DNA of 64,000 nucleotides from Acetobacter sicerae (GTDB lineage Bacteria > Pseudomonadota > Alphaproteobacteria > Acetobacterales > Acetobacteraceae), in assembly GCF_011516765.1 (NCBI RefSeq), contig NZ_JAAABN010000009.1, forward strand, positions 1 through 64,000. The letters are read 5' to 3'. Positions within the stretch are counted from its first letter, which is position 1, and every line of letters begins with the position of its first letter. Position numbers and translations under genes: made by a program. The notes beneath the pieces are model-generated. The model worked only from the letters and a program-made list of their open reading frames with translations, had not been told where the DNA came from and made no database searches. Below are positions 1 to 7,377 of this stretch, piece after piece.

Positions 1-154
1 GGCCGCCAAGGCGGCGTTGCATCGGCTCGAGGGGCTTGTTCTGCGCGAACATATCGCGGGCTGCGTTGTAGAGGCGATCGAATCCGGCGATCCGGTGGAG
101 CGTCAGGAAAAAATCGGGGAACTGATCGAAACGGTCAGCAAGATGACGGGGTAG
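1..154 (+). CDS. CsoR/FrmR/RcnR-family metal- or formaldehyde-sensing repressor, C-terminal part
   Basis: Open from the left edge (first full codon at base 2) to TAG at 152-154; about 50 residues are visible. The reading RLEGLVLREHIAGCVVEAI followed by an acidic helix matches the last two helices of the small all-helical CsoR/FrmR/RcnR repressors. The His and Cys in HIAGC are four apart, as are the second and third Cu(I) ligands of CsoR (H61/C65 in M. tuberculosis numbering). The N-terminal Cys is outside the window, so the effector cannot be settled. It lies 2 bp before a His/Cys-rich secreted protein and then copA, which favours copper sensing (inference). A matching operator lies at 4414-4438. 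Confidence 0.8.
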   Translation, partial: AAKAALHRLEGLVLREHIAGCVVEAIESGDPVERQEKIGELIETVSKMTG

Positions 155-156
155 AC

Positions 157-564
157 GTGCAAGAGATCGGCGCGATACGGTTGGGACGGTTGCTGGCCTG
201 CCTGCTTCTGCAGGTGGGGCTGATGCTGGCATCCGTCATGCCGGGTCATGCCGCCACGTTGCCCTCTACAGTTGCTGTGGTTACCCAGCCGATGGCCGAC
301 ATGCCAGGGATGCAGATGCCATCCCGTGCGGATACGACGACCGCACATTGCAATCATGAACCGTGCCACGACCATCATCCATGTCATCATTGCGGCGATT
401 GCTGCGCCCAGGGTGCCTGCGTCGCCAATTGGCTGATGCCGCCCTCCGTGACCAGGGCGTTTGATTACTCAGGTGTTACGGCACCTTTCGGCTTGTCTCG
501 CTCAGATCGCATCGTCGGTCATGGGTTCGCGCCGGCGCTGCCACCGCCCAGACAGATGGCCTGA
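157..564 (+). CDS. Small secreted His/Cys-rich protein, probable metal-binding
   Basis: 135 residues from a GTG start 2 bp after the upstream stop, so probably translationally coupled to the repressor gene. An N-terminal hydrophobic segment (about residues 8-31) ending in GHA is a probable signal peptide. Residues around 47-57 carry a short Met motif (MADMPGMQM). Residues about 63-90 are packed with His and Cys (HCNHEPC, HDHHPCHHC, GDCCAQGAC), a likely soft-metal site. I do not recognise a named family with certainty. Position between a CsoR-type regulator and copA suggests a periplasmic copper-binding or copper-delivery protein. The C-terminal 45 residues are featureless. Confidence 0.65.
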   Translation: MQEIGAIRLGRLLACLLLQVGLMLASVMPGHAATLPSTVAVVTQPMADMPGMQMPSRADTTTAHCNHEPCHDHHPCHHCGDCCAQGACVANWLMPPSVTRAFDYSGVTAPFGLSRSDRIVGHGFAPALPPPRQMA

Positions 565-640
565 TTCTGTTCTGACAGTCTCAGGACTGGTCATTGACCT
601 ATGACCGGTTCCGCCTTCTCTCTTTTGCGGACTATTATTC

Positions 641-2473
641 ATGTCAATACGATCCCTTGCGGGACGGAGCGCGATCACGCGCCGCCGTTTCGTCGTCGGG
701 ACGGGCCTGTGGGGGGCGGCGCTGGCCGTCCCGCAGGGCAGCGCGGGCGCCTACGCTCCGGTCTATGCGCCGGCGTCGGGTCGGCCCGACCCGCTGCCTG
801 GCACCCGTTTCGACCTTACGATCGGTTCTGTACCGATCAATATCACCGGTGCGCGCATGCACGCGGTGGGTGTGAACGGCTCCACGCCCGCGCCGATCCT
901 GCGCTGGCGTCAGGGTGACACGGTCGAACTGAACGTCACCAACCGGTTGGATGAGCCCACGTCGATCCACTGGCACGGCCTCCGGGTGCCGGCCCACATG
1001 GATGGCGTGCCCGGCCTCAGCTTCGGCGGCATCGCGCCCGGCGAGACGTTCACCTATCGCTTCCCGCTGCATCAGAGCGGCACCTACTGGTATCACAGCC
1101 ATTCCGGCTTCCAGGAGCAGACGGGCCTGTATGGGGCTCTGATCATCGATCCGAAGGATGGTTACGCGCAGCATTTCGACCGTGACTATGTGATGGTCCT
1201 GTCCGACTGGACCGACGTCGATCCCGAGGACATCGTCTCCAACCTCAAATTCCAGAGCGATTACTACAATTTCCGCCAGCGTACGGTGGGCACGTTCTTC
1301 CGTGACGCGCATCGACAGGGGCTGGGTGCGACCATCCGGGATCGTCTGCAATGGGGTGCCATGAACATGGCACCGACCGATATTCTGGATGTTTCGGGCA
1401 TCATCTACACCTACCTGATCAACGGCCAGTCTCCCGGGGCGAACTGGACGGGCCTGTTCCGACCGGGCGAGCGCATTCGCCTGCGCTTCATCAATGCATC
1501 GGCGATGACGCTGTTCGACGTGCGGGTTCCCGGCCTGACGATGACCGTTGTTCAGGCCGACGGTAATGACGTGGAGCCCATCCCGGTCGATGAATTCCGC
1601 ATCGGGCCAGCGGAAACCTACGATGTAATTGTCAGCCCCACCGCCGATGGACCGTACACAGTCTTTGCCCAGGCCGAGGATCGTACCGGATACGCGCGCG
1701 GCACGCTCGCCACCCGTTCGGGCCTTGCCGGGCCGGTTCCCCCCATGGACCCGCGCCCTCTGCGCACCATGACCGACATGGGTATGGGGAATATGGACAT
1801 GAAGGGCGGCATGGCGGGCATGGAGATGGGGAGTTCGCCGGGGAAGCCCGGTGATGCCCCTGCCGGCGGCGGCATGGACATGGATCACATGGACATGAAG
1901 GAGGCTAACAGACCCGGAGCCGCTGCGATGGATATGCCGGGCATGGCGGCTGCGTCGCGGCATAAAACAGAGTTGAAACCCGGCGTCGCGGTGCAGAGTG
2001 TCGCCATGATGCCGATCAACCGGCTGGCGGAGCCGGGCGACGGGCTGGAGAATAATGGTCGCCGCGTTCTGACCTATGCCGATCTGCGGGCCACGATCCC
2101 GGGCGCGGACCCACGCCCGCCGTCGCGCGAGATCACCCTGCACCTGACCGGCAGCATGGAACGCTTCATCTGGGGATTCGACGGCAAGAAGTTCTCGGAA
2201 GCGGAACCGATTCGTCTGACTTTGGGCGAGCGGGTGCGCTTCGTCCTGATCAACGACACGATGATGGAGCATCCAATCCATCTGCATGGATTGTGGAGCG
2301 AACTGGAAAATGGGCAGGGTGACTGCCGACCCTACAAGCACACGATTACCGTCAAGCCGGGTGAGCGGCTGAGTTACTTGGTCACGGCGGACGAACCCGG
2401 GCTGTGGGCATATCACTGCCACCTGCTCTACCACATGGAGGTGGGCATGTTCCGCACGGTGGTGGTGTCGTGA
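641..2473 (+). CDS. copA: Copper-resistance multicopper oxidase CopA
   Basis: 610 residues, the usual CopA/PcoA length. The N-terminus has a twin-arginine motif (TRRRFVVGT, residues 13-21) followed by a hydrophobic stretch, so the folded enzyme should be Tat-exported. Copper-cluster motifs are intact: HWHG (110-113), WYHSHSG (about 150-156), HPIHLHG (544-550) and HCHLLYHMEVGM (592-603). A Met/Asp-rich insert of about 70 residues (roughly 375-445, repeated MDM/MGM) is typical of CopA and binds Cu(I). Known family role: periplasmic cuprous oxidase and copper sequestration. copB starts on its stop codon, so the two are coupled. Confidence 0.95.
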   Translation: MSIRSLAGRSAITRRRFVVGTGLWGAALAVPQGSAGAYAPVYAPASGRPDPLPGTRFDLTIGSVPINITGARMHAVGVNGSTPAPILRWRQGDTVELNVTNRLDEPTSIHWHGLRVPAHMDGVPGLSFGGIAPGETFTYRFPLHQSGTYWYHSHSGFQEQTGLYGALIIDPKDGYAQHFDRDYVMVLSDWTDVDPEDIVSNLKFQSDYYNFRQRTVGTFFRDAHRQGLGATIRDRLQWGAMNMAPTDILDVSGIIYTYLINGQSPGANWTGLFRPGERIRLRFINASAMTLFDVRVPGLTMTVVQADGNDVEPIPVDEFRIGPAETYDVIVSPTADGPYTVFAQAEDRTGYARGTLATRSGLAGPVPPMDPRPLRTMTDMGMGNMDMKGGMAGMEMGSSPGKPGDAPAGGGMDMDHMDMKEANRPGAAAMDMPGMAAASRHKTELKPGVAVQSVAMMPINRLAEPGDGLENNGRRVLTYADLRATIPGADPRPPSREITLHLTGSMERFIWGFDGKKFSEAEPIRLTLGERVRFVLINDTMMEHPIHLHGLWSELENGQGDCRPYKHTITVKPGERLSYLVTADEPGLWAYHCHLLYHMEVGMFRTVVVS

Positions 2474-3276
2474 TCCGGGGTCTGATAGGTGGCACGGTCC
2501 TTGCCGCTGGACTGGCTACCGCGGTACCTGGCACGGGACGCGCCCAGTCAGTCCCGGCACGCCAGAGCGAAGGAACCCAGGAAGCGCAGACCGCCTCGGC
2601 TCCCGCGCCCGTGGTCTATGTCAACGGCATCCAGCCGGTCATGGACCATAACATCTATATGCATGCGCTGCTCGACCAGTTCGAGGCGCGCTTTGGTGCC
2701 GATGGCGGGCAGTTCCGTTACGATGGGCAGGCTTGGTTCGGCACTGACTACGACAAGCTCTGGCTGAAATCCGAAGGCACGGTCGGCACAAACGGCAAGT
2801 TCGGTGATGGAGATCATGAGGCCCTCTATGATCGTGCCATCTCCCGGTATTTCGATGTCCAGACTGGCGTGCGTCTCGATATTGACAACGGCCCCACACG
2901 GGCCTGGGGCGCGATCGGGGTCGAGGGACTGGCGCTATATTTCTTCAATGTGGAGGCCACGGCATATTTCAGTGACCGAGGCGCGGCGGGGCGTCTGCAA
3001 GGTTCCTACGATATCCTGCTGACCAATCGCCTGATTCTCCAACCCCAGGTCGAGATGAACTTCTATTCCGCGTCCGATCGTGCGCGCGGCGTCGGAACCG
3101 GGCTGTCCGATATCGATACGGGATTGCGGCTTCGCTACGAATGGCATCGGAAATTCGCGCCCTATATCGGCGTGAGTTATTCCGGCACGTTCGGTCAGGC
3201 CGCCGACATGGCACGTTCAAGGCATGAGCGTGTCCAGGACCTGAATTTCACCTTCGGGATCAGGACGTGGTTCTGA
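2470..3276 (+). CDS. copB: Copper-resistance outer-membrane protein CopB
   Basis: 268 residues from a GTG at 2470 that overlaps the copA stop by 4 bp. I prefer it to the upstream in-frame ATG at 2404, which lies inside copA. A signal-like N-terminus precedes the mature part. Residues from about 50 onward (MDHNIYMHALLDQFEAR, then WFGTDYDKLWLKSEG and many alternating aromatic strands, ending in a C-terminal Phe) match the CopB/PcoB beta-barrel family. It lacks the long Met-rich N-terminal repeat of Pseudomonas CopB. Copper-binding Met-rich segments are supplied here by CopA and by the separate protein at 3357. Probable outer-membrane copper sequestration or transport. Confidence 0.9.
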   Translation: MIRGLIGGTVLAAGLATAVPGTGRAQSVPARQSEGTQEAQTASAPAPVVYVNGIQPVMDHNIYMHALLDQFEARFGADGGQFRYDGQAWFGTDYDKLWLKSEGTVGTNGKFGDGDHEALYDRAISRYFDVQTGVRLDIDNGPTRAWGAIGVEGLALYFFNVEATAYFSDRGAAGRLQGSYDILLTNRLILQPQVEMNFYSASDRARGVGTGLSDIDTGLRLRYEWHRKFAPYIGVSYSGTFGQAADMARSRHERVQDLNFTFGIRTWF

Positions 3277-3303
3277 CCGCTCCTGCCCGATGTGAAGTCG
3301 TTG

Positions 3304-3325
3304 CGGGACGCACCGTGCGGTCCCG
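3304..3325 (+). terminator. Strong hairpin between copB and the Met-rich gene
   Basis: CGGGAC at 3304-3309 pairs with GTCCCG at 3320-3325, with an inner GCAC/GTGC stem. No T-run follows on the plus strand, only an A-rich stretch that holds the next ribosome site. It may be a weak terminator, an mRNA-end stabiliser or a processing site that uncouples copAB from 3357. Confidence 0.4.
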
Positions 3326-3356
3326 ATTCAGATAAAAAAAGATAAGGAACTTACAA

Positions 3357-3749
3357 ATGCTAACTGTCAATTTCAGGATCTCGGCCGCTCTGGTAGCACT
3401 TCTGGCCACAGCCTCGGTTGCGCATGCCCAGACACCCGCTCCGGCACCGGCCCAGCCGCAGGGTCAGGATATGTCCGGGATGCAGGGCATGTCCGGTATG
3501 TCGGGGATGGACCACGACAAGATGAAAATGGACGGCATGTCCGGTTCCGGCATGGAGGGCATGGAGAAGGGCATGAAAATGAAAGGAAAGATGGGAGGCT
3601 GTATGAAGATGAAGGGCATGGATATGTCGAACGGCCACGCCATGGCGCCGTCAGATCACAAGATGAAGATGGGCTGCGGTGACAAGGAAAGCGGCATGAA
3701 GATGCCGATGGGGCCGCAGAGCATGCCCGACGCGGTTCATCAGCGCTGA
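3357..3749 (+). CDS. Secreted Met-rich copper-binding protein
   Basis: 130 residues with a clear signal peptide (about 1-24, cut after AHA). The mature chain is low complexity. It has an Ala/Pro/Gln linker, then dense Met motifs (MSGM, MDHDKMKM, MKMKGKM, MKMGC) with several His and two Cys. Such Met/His/Asp repeats bind Cu(I)/Cu(II) in PcoE- and CopB-like periplasmic proteins. RBS ATAAGGAA lies about 8 bp before ATG. A stable hairpin separates it from copB, and another stem (3768-3790) follows it, so its transcript may be processed or made in excess. Role as a periplasmic copper sponge is inferred. Confidence 0.75.
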   Translation: MLTVNFRISAALVALLATASVAHAQTPAPAPAQPQGQDMSGMQGMSGMSGMDHDKMKMDGMSGSGMEGMEKGMKMKGKMGGCMKMKGMDMSNGHAMAPSDHKMKMGCGDKESGMKMPMGPQSMPDAVHQR

Positions 3750-3767
3750 TCGATTCCTGATGGAGCG

Positions 3768-3790
3768 GGGCGGCGCCATAAGCGTCGCCC
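3768..3790 (+). terminator. GC-rich hairpin after the Met-rich gene
   Basis: GGGCGGCGC at 3768-3776 pairs with GCGTCGCCC at 3782-3790 (nine pairs, one G-U, five-base loop). No T-run follows. It may be an attenuator or a 3'-end stabiliser. Confidence 0.35.
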
Positions 3791-3814
3791 TTGGAGATGC
3801 CCAGGGAGGCACGC

Positions 3815-4378
3815 ATGAAAAGATTAGCCTGGAGTCTCGCCGGTATTCTGCTGGTCGGGATCGGCGCGGGAACGGCCGTCGCTTTCGGTGGTCTGTATGA
3901 TGTGGGCGCCACCTCGCCGCATTGGCGGCTGACCTATCGTGTTCTGGAAACGGCACACCTCCATTCAATCCGGCATCACGCCGAGGGCATTACCGCACCT
4001 GTCGATCTTGAGACGCAGGCACGGCTCGTCGGTGGTGCATCGCATTTTTCGATGCATTGCGCCTCATGTCATTCGGCGCCGGGCGTCGAGGCCGAGGATA
4101 TGGCGGAGGGGATGTATCCGAAGCCACCGGTTCTGAATGATGTAGCGCAACGTTATACGCCGGGCGAACTGTTCTGGATTCTCAAGCATGGCATCAAGAT
4201 GTCGGGCATGCCGTCCTGGGCGGATCATGGTGATGACGATCTCTGGAACATTGTGGCGTTTCTCGAGAAACTTCCGGGAATGAACAGTTCCACCTACCAG
4301 GCGCTGGTCGCTCGGGCAGAAGCAGCCGGCGGGCATCATATGCATCACGACATGGATATGCCGATGCCGCGACAGTAG
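3815..4378 (+). CDS. Membrane-anchored or secreted mono-haem cytochrome c
   Basis: 187 residues from ATG 3815, chosen over the in-frame TTG at 3791 because AGGGAGG lies just upstream. A hydrophobic N-terminus (about 5-28) acts as signal or anchor. One haem-attachment motif CASCH is at residues 82-86. A candidate axial Met lies in KMSGMPSW, about 45 residues later, as in class I cytochromes c. The C-terminal tail is His/Met-rich (HHMHHDMDMPMP), unusual for a simple electron carrier and consistent with copper contact. It lies between copAB and the redox operon beginning at 4513, so it could pass electrons to or from CopA or the haem chain (inference). Confidence 0.85.
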   Translation: MKRLAWSLAGILLVGIGAGTAVAFGGLYDVGATSPHWRLTYRVLETAHLHSIRHHAEGITAPVDLETQARLVGGASHFSMHCASCHSAPGVEAEDMAEGMYPKPPVLNDVAQRYTPGELFWILKHGIKMSGMPSWADHGDDDLWNIVAFLEKLPGMNSSTYQALVARAEAAGGHHMHHDMDMPMPRQ

Positions 4379-4413
4379 ATGCCGCTGGGATAATTGATCG
4401 AGATCAAGGAAAA

Positions 4414-4438
4414 TATGCCATACCCCCGTATAGTAATA
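4414..4438 (+). promoter_or_regulatory. Putative CsoR/FrmR-class operator and promoter
   Basis: ATAC (4420-4423) and GTAT (4428-4431) flank a C-tract, with AT-rich arms on both sides. This layout of a C/G tract inside AT-rich inverted arms is that of FrmR and RcnR operators. A good -10 element, TATAGT, lies at 4429-4434 inside it, so a bound repressor would block polymerase. It is 75 bp before the reductase gene at 4513. The partial regulator at 1-154 is the obvious candidate ligand-sensor. Confidence 0.55.
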
Positions 4439-4512
4439 AGTGGTGTCCTGACGACATCCGGAAAACGGGCCGGTATGAACTTTGCCGAGGATGATGGCGT
4501 GTTGGAGAAAGC

Positions 4513-6648
4513 ATGAGGCGCGTCTTTTTGAGCGGGAGTGTCGTGATCATGACACTGCTCATCAGCATGTCAGAGGGATTTGCTCAGGCACCGGGTGAGT
4601 CACCTGCCGTTCCGGCCATGTCTAGCGGCACTATGGCGGGGCCTACGGCAGGCAGCCCGCCACCTTCGCTGGCGCTGCGGCGCGATCAGCCGGAAGACGA
4701 TGGGCCTATGGCAGCGCCCCGGGATGCCGACCGGGGTGCCGAATCGTCCGGCGGAATGAAGACGACCCCCGCTCGACCCGACTCAGGCATGTCCGACATG
4801 GGCGGCATGATGTCGATGGGTGGTGACGAGCATGCGAGCCATCACCCTGGCATGGGCGGGATGGGGATCCCCGGTGCGCCATCATCCAGGCCGACTGAGC
4901 AGGGCAATATGATGAGCCGCATGCTGCCCCAGGCTGGGCAGGCATTGAGTGCGGTTCCCGGGGCGGACAAGGCCGACGCAGGTTGTTGCGGAGCGCGCGG
5001 TCGCACGCCGCTTTATACCTTCATGATGACGCATCCGAAGCTGACGGACGCCGAACGTCAGATGCTGGCCGATATTGCGGCACAGAGGCTTCAAGACGGT
5101 CTTCGCGAAGTCGGCACCGCATCGGTCGATGCCACTCAGTCCCTGTCGTGGGAGACGATGCGTCGGTCCAGCCAACATCTCCATGACGGTGTTGCGTTGC
5201 TCGATAGCGGAATGGCCGCGCGCGCGGCCGCGACCGGCCTCGTTAATCCTCAAATGGTGGCTTTCAACTGGTTCACGGCACAGATGGGTCTGCCGACAAT
5301 CGCGGCGAGCCAGCAAAACGGCCTATTTTTCGGACTGACGCCGGCTCACCTGGTGTTCATGACGATCCTGATCCTGGTATCGATCGCTCTGCTGATCTTG
5401 CAGGTCCTGCGGTTGCATCGTGTGCAGGAGATTCTCACGACCACCACGGCATTCGCACCGAAACCAACGGTTCCGCCCATGCCACCATCGTCGACCGGCG
5501 GCGGTCCAACACCTCCTGTTCCCCCGCCTCCCCCTGTACCGGGACCAGGCGGTGGAACGGCCACTCCGATCGTCGACGTACCGCGACACGGCCTCTGGCG
5601 TGGCAGCCTGAAAGTGGCCCGGATCATTCGGGAGACGCCGGCGATCGTGACGTTCTATCTGGTTCCGGCCGATGGGGGGCGGATTCCCTTTGACTTCAAA
5701 CCCGGCCAGTTCGTGCAACTCACCATCGAGCCGACGTCTGGCAAGCCCGCGAGCCGGTCCTATACGATCGCATCGTCGCCGGGGCAGGTCGAACATCTCG
5801 AACTAACGATCAAACGCGAGGAACACGGGCTGGTCTCGCGCTACCTGCATGACACGGTCAAGGAGGGTGATCTTTTAAAGATCGCGGGTCCATCGGGTAT
5901 GTTTACCTTTACGGGTGAAGAGGCAGACTCGATCGTCCTGCTGTCCGGCGGCGTAGGCATCACACCGATGATGGCGGTCCTGAGATACCTGACCGATATC
6001 GTCTGGCCGGGCGAGATCTACTTCGTCTATTCCGCTCATGCCAGCATCGACTATGTGTTTCGCCAGGAAATCGAGTGGCTGGAACGTCGCAATGACAAAC
6101 TGCACGTTATTGCCACCATGCGGCGGTCGCCGGGGACAGAGTGGTCGGGGCCGGAAGGGCGCATCACGAAGGAACTGCTTCAGCAATCGGTGCCAGATCT
6201 CACAAACCGACGTATCCATGTCTGCGGCCCACCCGGGATGATGGCAAGCATGAGAGCGTTATTGACGGATCTCGGTGTGCCGGAAGCCAATGTTCATAGC
6301 GAGGCATTCGGACCAGCCGCGATGAAGGCCGAACCTGCGGTCGGGCCTGTGGCGGCCCCCTCATCTCCGGCCGTCACGCCTGCCGCAACGACCATTACGT
6401 TTTCCACTTCAGGGAAATCGGCTCCGTTGCAACTGGATGAAACGGTTCTCGACGCGGCTGATGCGGCAGGCGTCAATATTCCATCCTCCTGTCGGTCCGG
6501 GATCTGCGGCATGTGCATGACACACCTGCTGCAAGGCCAGGTGACAATGGCGGTTGAGGATGGGCTCGATCCGGCCGACAAGGCCAAGGGCTTCATCCTG
6601 GCCTGCCAGGCGAAGACGACCGGTGGCCCGCTTGTGGTGGAGGCATAA
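4513..6648 (+). CDS. Membrane-tethered Met-rich FAD/NAD(P)H oxidoreductase with C-terminal [2Fe-2S] ferredoxin
   Basis: 711 residues; GGAG precedes ATG 4513. Order: signal or anchor (about 5-25); Met/His-rich periplasmic region (to about 120); helical unknown domain (about 155-265); transmembrane helix (about 278-304); Pro/Gly-rich linker (320-352); ferredoxin-reductase-type FAD domain with RSYT at 415-418; NAD(P)-binding domain with GGVGITPMM from 479 and CGPPG at 571-575; plant-type ferredoxin with Cys660, 665, 668 and 698. Predicted topology puts the flavin and iron-sulfur parts in the cytoplasm and the Met-rich part outside. It probably takes electrons from NAD(P)H to the b-haem protein encoded immediately after it. 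I know of no characterised protein with this architecture. Confidence 0.85.
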   Translation: MRRVFLSGSVVIMTLLISMSEGFAQAPGESPAVPAMSSGTMAGPTAGSPPPSLALRRDQPEDDGPMAAPRDADRGAESSGGMKTTPARPDSGMSDMGGMMSMGGDEHASHHPGMGGMGIPGAPSSRPTEQGNMMSRMLPQAGQALSAVPGADKADAGCCGARGRTPLYTFMMTHPKLTDAERQMLADIAAQRLQDGLREVGTASVDATQSLSWETMRRSSQHLHDGVALLDSGMAARAAATGLVNPQMVAFNWFTAQMGLPTIAASQQNGLFFGLTPAHLVFMTILILVSIALLILQVLRLHRVQEILTTTTAFAPKPTVPPMPPSSTGGGPTPPVPPPPPVPGPGGGTATPIVDVPRHGLWRGSLKVARIIRETPAIVTFYLVPADGGRIPFDFKPGQFVQLTIEPTSGKPASRSYTIASSPGQVEHLELTIKREEHGLVSRYLHDTVKEGDLLKIAGPSGMFTFTGEEADSIVLLSGGVGITPMMAVLRYLTDIVWPGEIYFVYSAHASIDYVFRQEIEWLERRNDKLHVIATMRRSPGTEWSGPEGRITKELLQQSVPDLTNRRIHVCGPPGMMASMRALLTDLGVPEANVHSEAFGPAAMKAEPAVGPVAAPSSPAVTPAATTITFSTSGKSAPLQLDETVLDAADAAGVNIPSSCRSGICGMCMTHLLQGQVTMAVEDGLDPADKAKGFILACQAKTTGGPLVVEA

Positions 6649-7377
6649 ATGCAGGAACGCAGCGCAATTGTCGTTGGTGCTCTGGTTGTCCTGCTGGTCT
6701 TGTTTCCGCTGGGATTTCTGGTGCATGTCGCACCGCGCTTTCCCGGAAGCTTGGCTGGCAGTCTGATTGGCATTTCCGCCGCCATCCTGATGCTGGTGCC
6801 GCTGATCTATGTGGCGGGAAAGCGGATTCCTGTCGTGCATCGTTATTTTGCACCTCGGATTGAGAGCCGCACTCTGCTGTCGGTGCATATCTATGCCGGC
6901 GTTCTGGCTCCTATTCTCGGCCTGATCCACGCGGCCCACAAATTCGACAGCCCGATGGGGATTTCCCTCACCGGCATCATGCTCGTCCTCGTCATCAGCG
7001 GCTATGTCGGACGTTACATGTTGATTCAGATCGGCCGTGGACTGCGTGGCCGCGCCCAGGAGTTGGCACAACTTCGCGCCGCACTTGCCGGTGCCGGGAT
7101 GGCGCATCTGATGTCCGAGACGTCGGATGCGCCCCGCAACATCGTTCAGCGTCTTCTTTTGACATCGGCCTATCCGGGTACGCGGTGTGCATTGGATAGC
7201 GAAGCCACCATCGCCTCCGCGCTGGCAGATGTCGAGTACGCTGTCAGATCGGAGAACGTCGTGAATTCATTGTTCGGGCGATGGCGTAAGGTCCACATTG
7301 TTCTTGCGACGATCCTCTATTTTCTGCTGGTTCTTCATATCTGGTCGGGCGTGTATTACGGGTTGAGGTGGATATGA
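6649..7377 (+). CDS. Di-haem-b integral membrane protein, ferric-reductase/cytochrome-b-like
   Basis: 242 residues, starting directly after the reductase stop. Four or five hydrophobic helices are visible (about 8-30, 36-58, 76-98, 103-122, 213-236). Two helices carry His pairs 14 residues apart, His80/His94 and His216/His230. This is the spacing used to hold two stacked b-haems in NOX/FRE-type reductases and bacterial cytochromes b. His97 is an extra candidate. The flavin domain that such reductases normally carry at the C-terminus is missing here but supplied by the preceding gene. Likely role: carry electrons across the inner membrane from the [2Fe-2S] protein to the periplasmic multihaem cytochrome. 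Confidence 0.7.
   Translation: MQERSAIVVGALVVLLVLFPLGFLVHVAPRFPGSLAGSLIGISAAILMLVPLIYVAGKRIPVVHRYFAPRIESRTLLSVHIYAGVLAPILGLIHAAHKFDSPMGISLTGIMLVLVISGYVGRYMLIQIGRGLRGRAQELAQLRAALAGAGMAHLMSETSDAPRNIVQRLLLTSAYPGTRCALDSEATIASALADVEYAVRSENVVNSLFGRWRKVHIVLATILYFLLVLHIWSGVYYGLRWI

Noticed and set aside
644-2434. 596-codon open frame on the minus strand opposite copA
   Set aside because: The plus frame encodes CopA with all copper motifs. The antisense frame is open because of high GC and has no family features.
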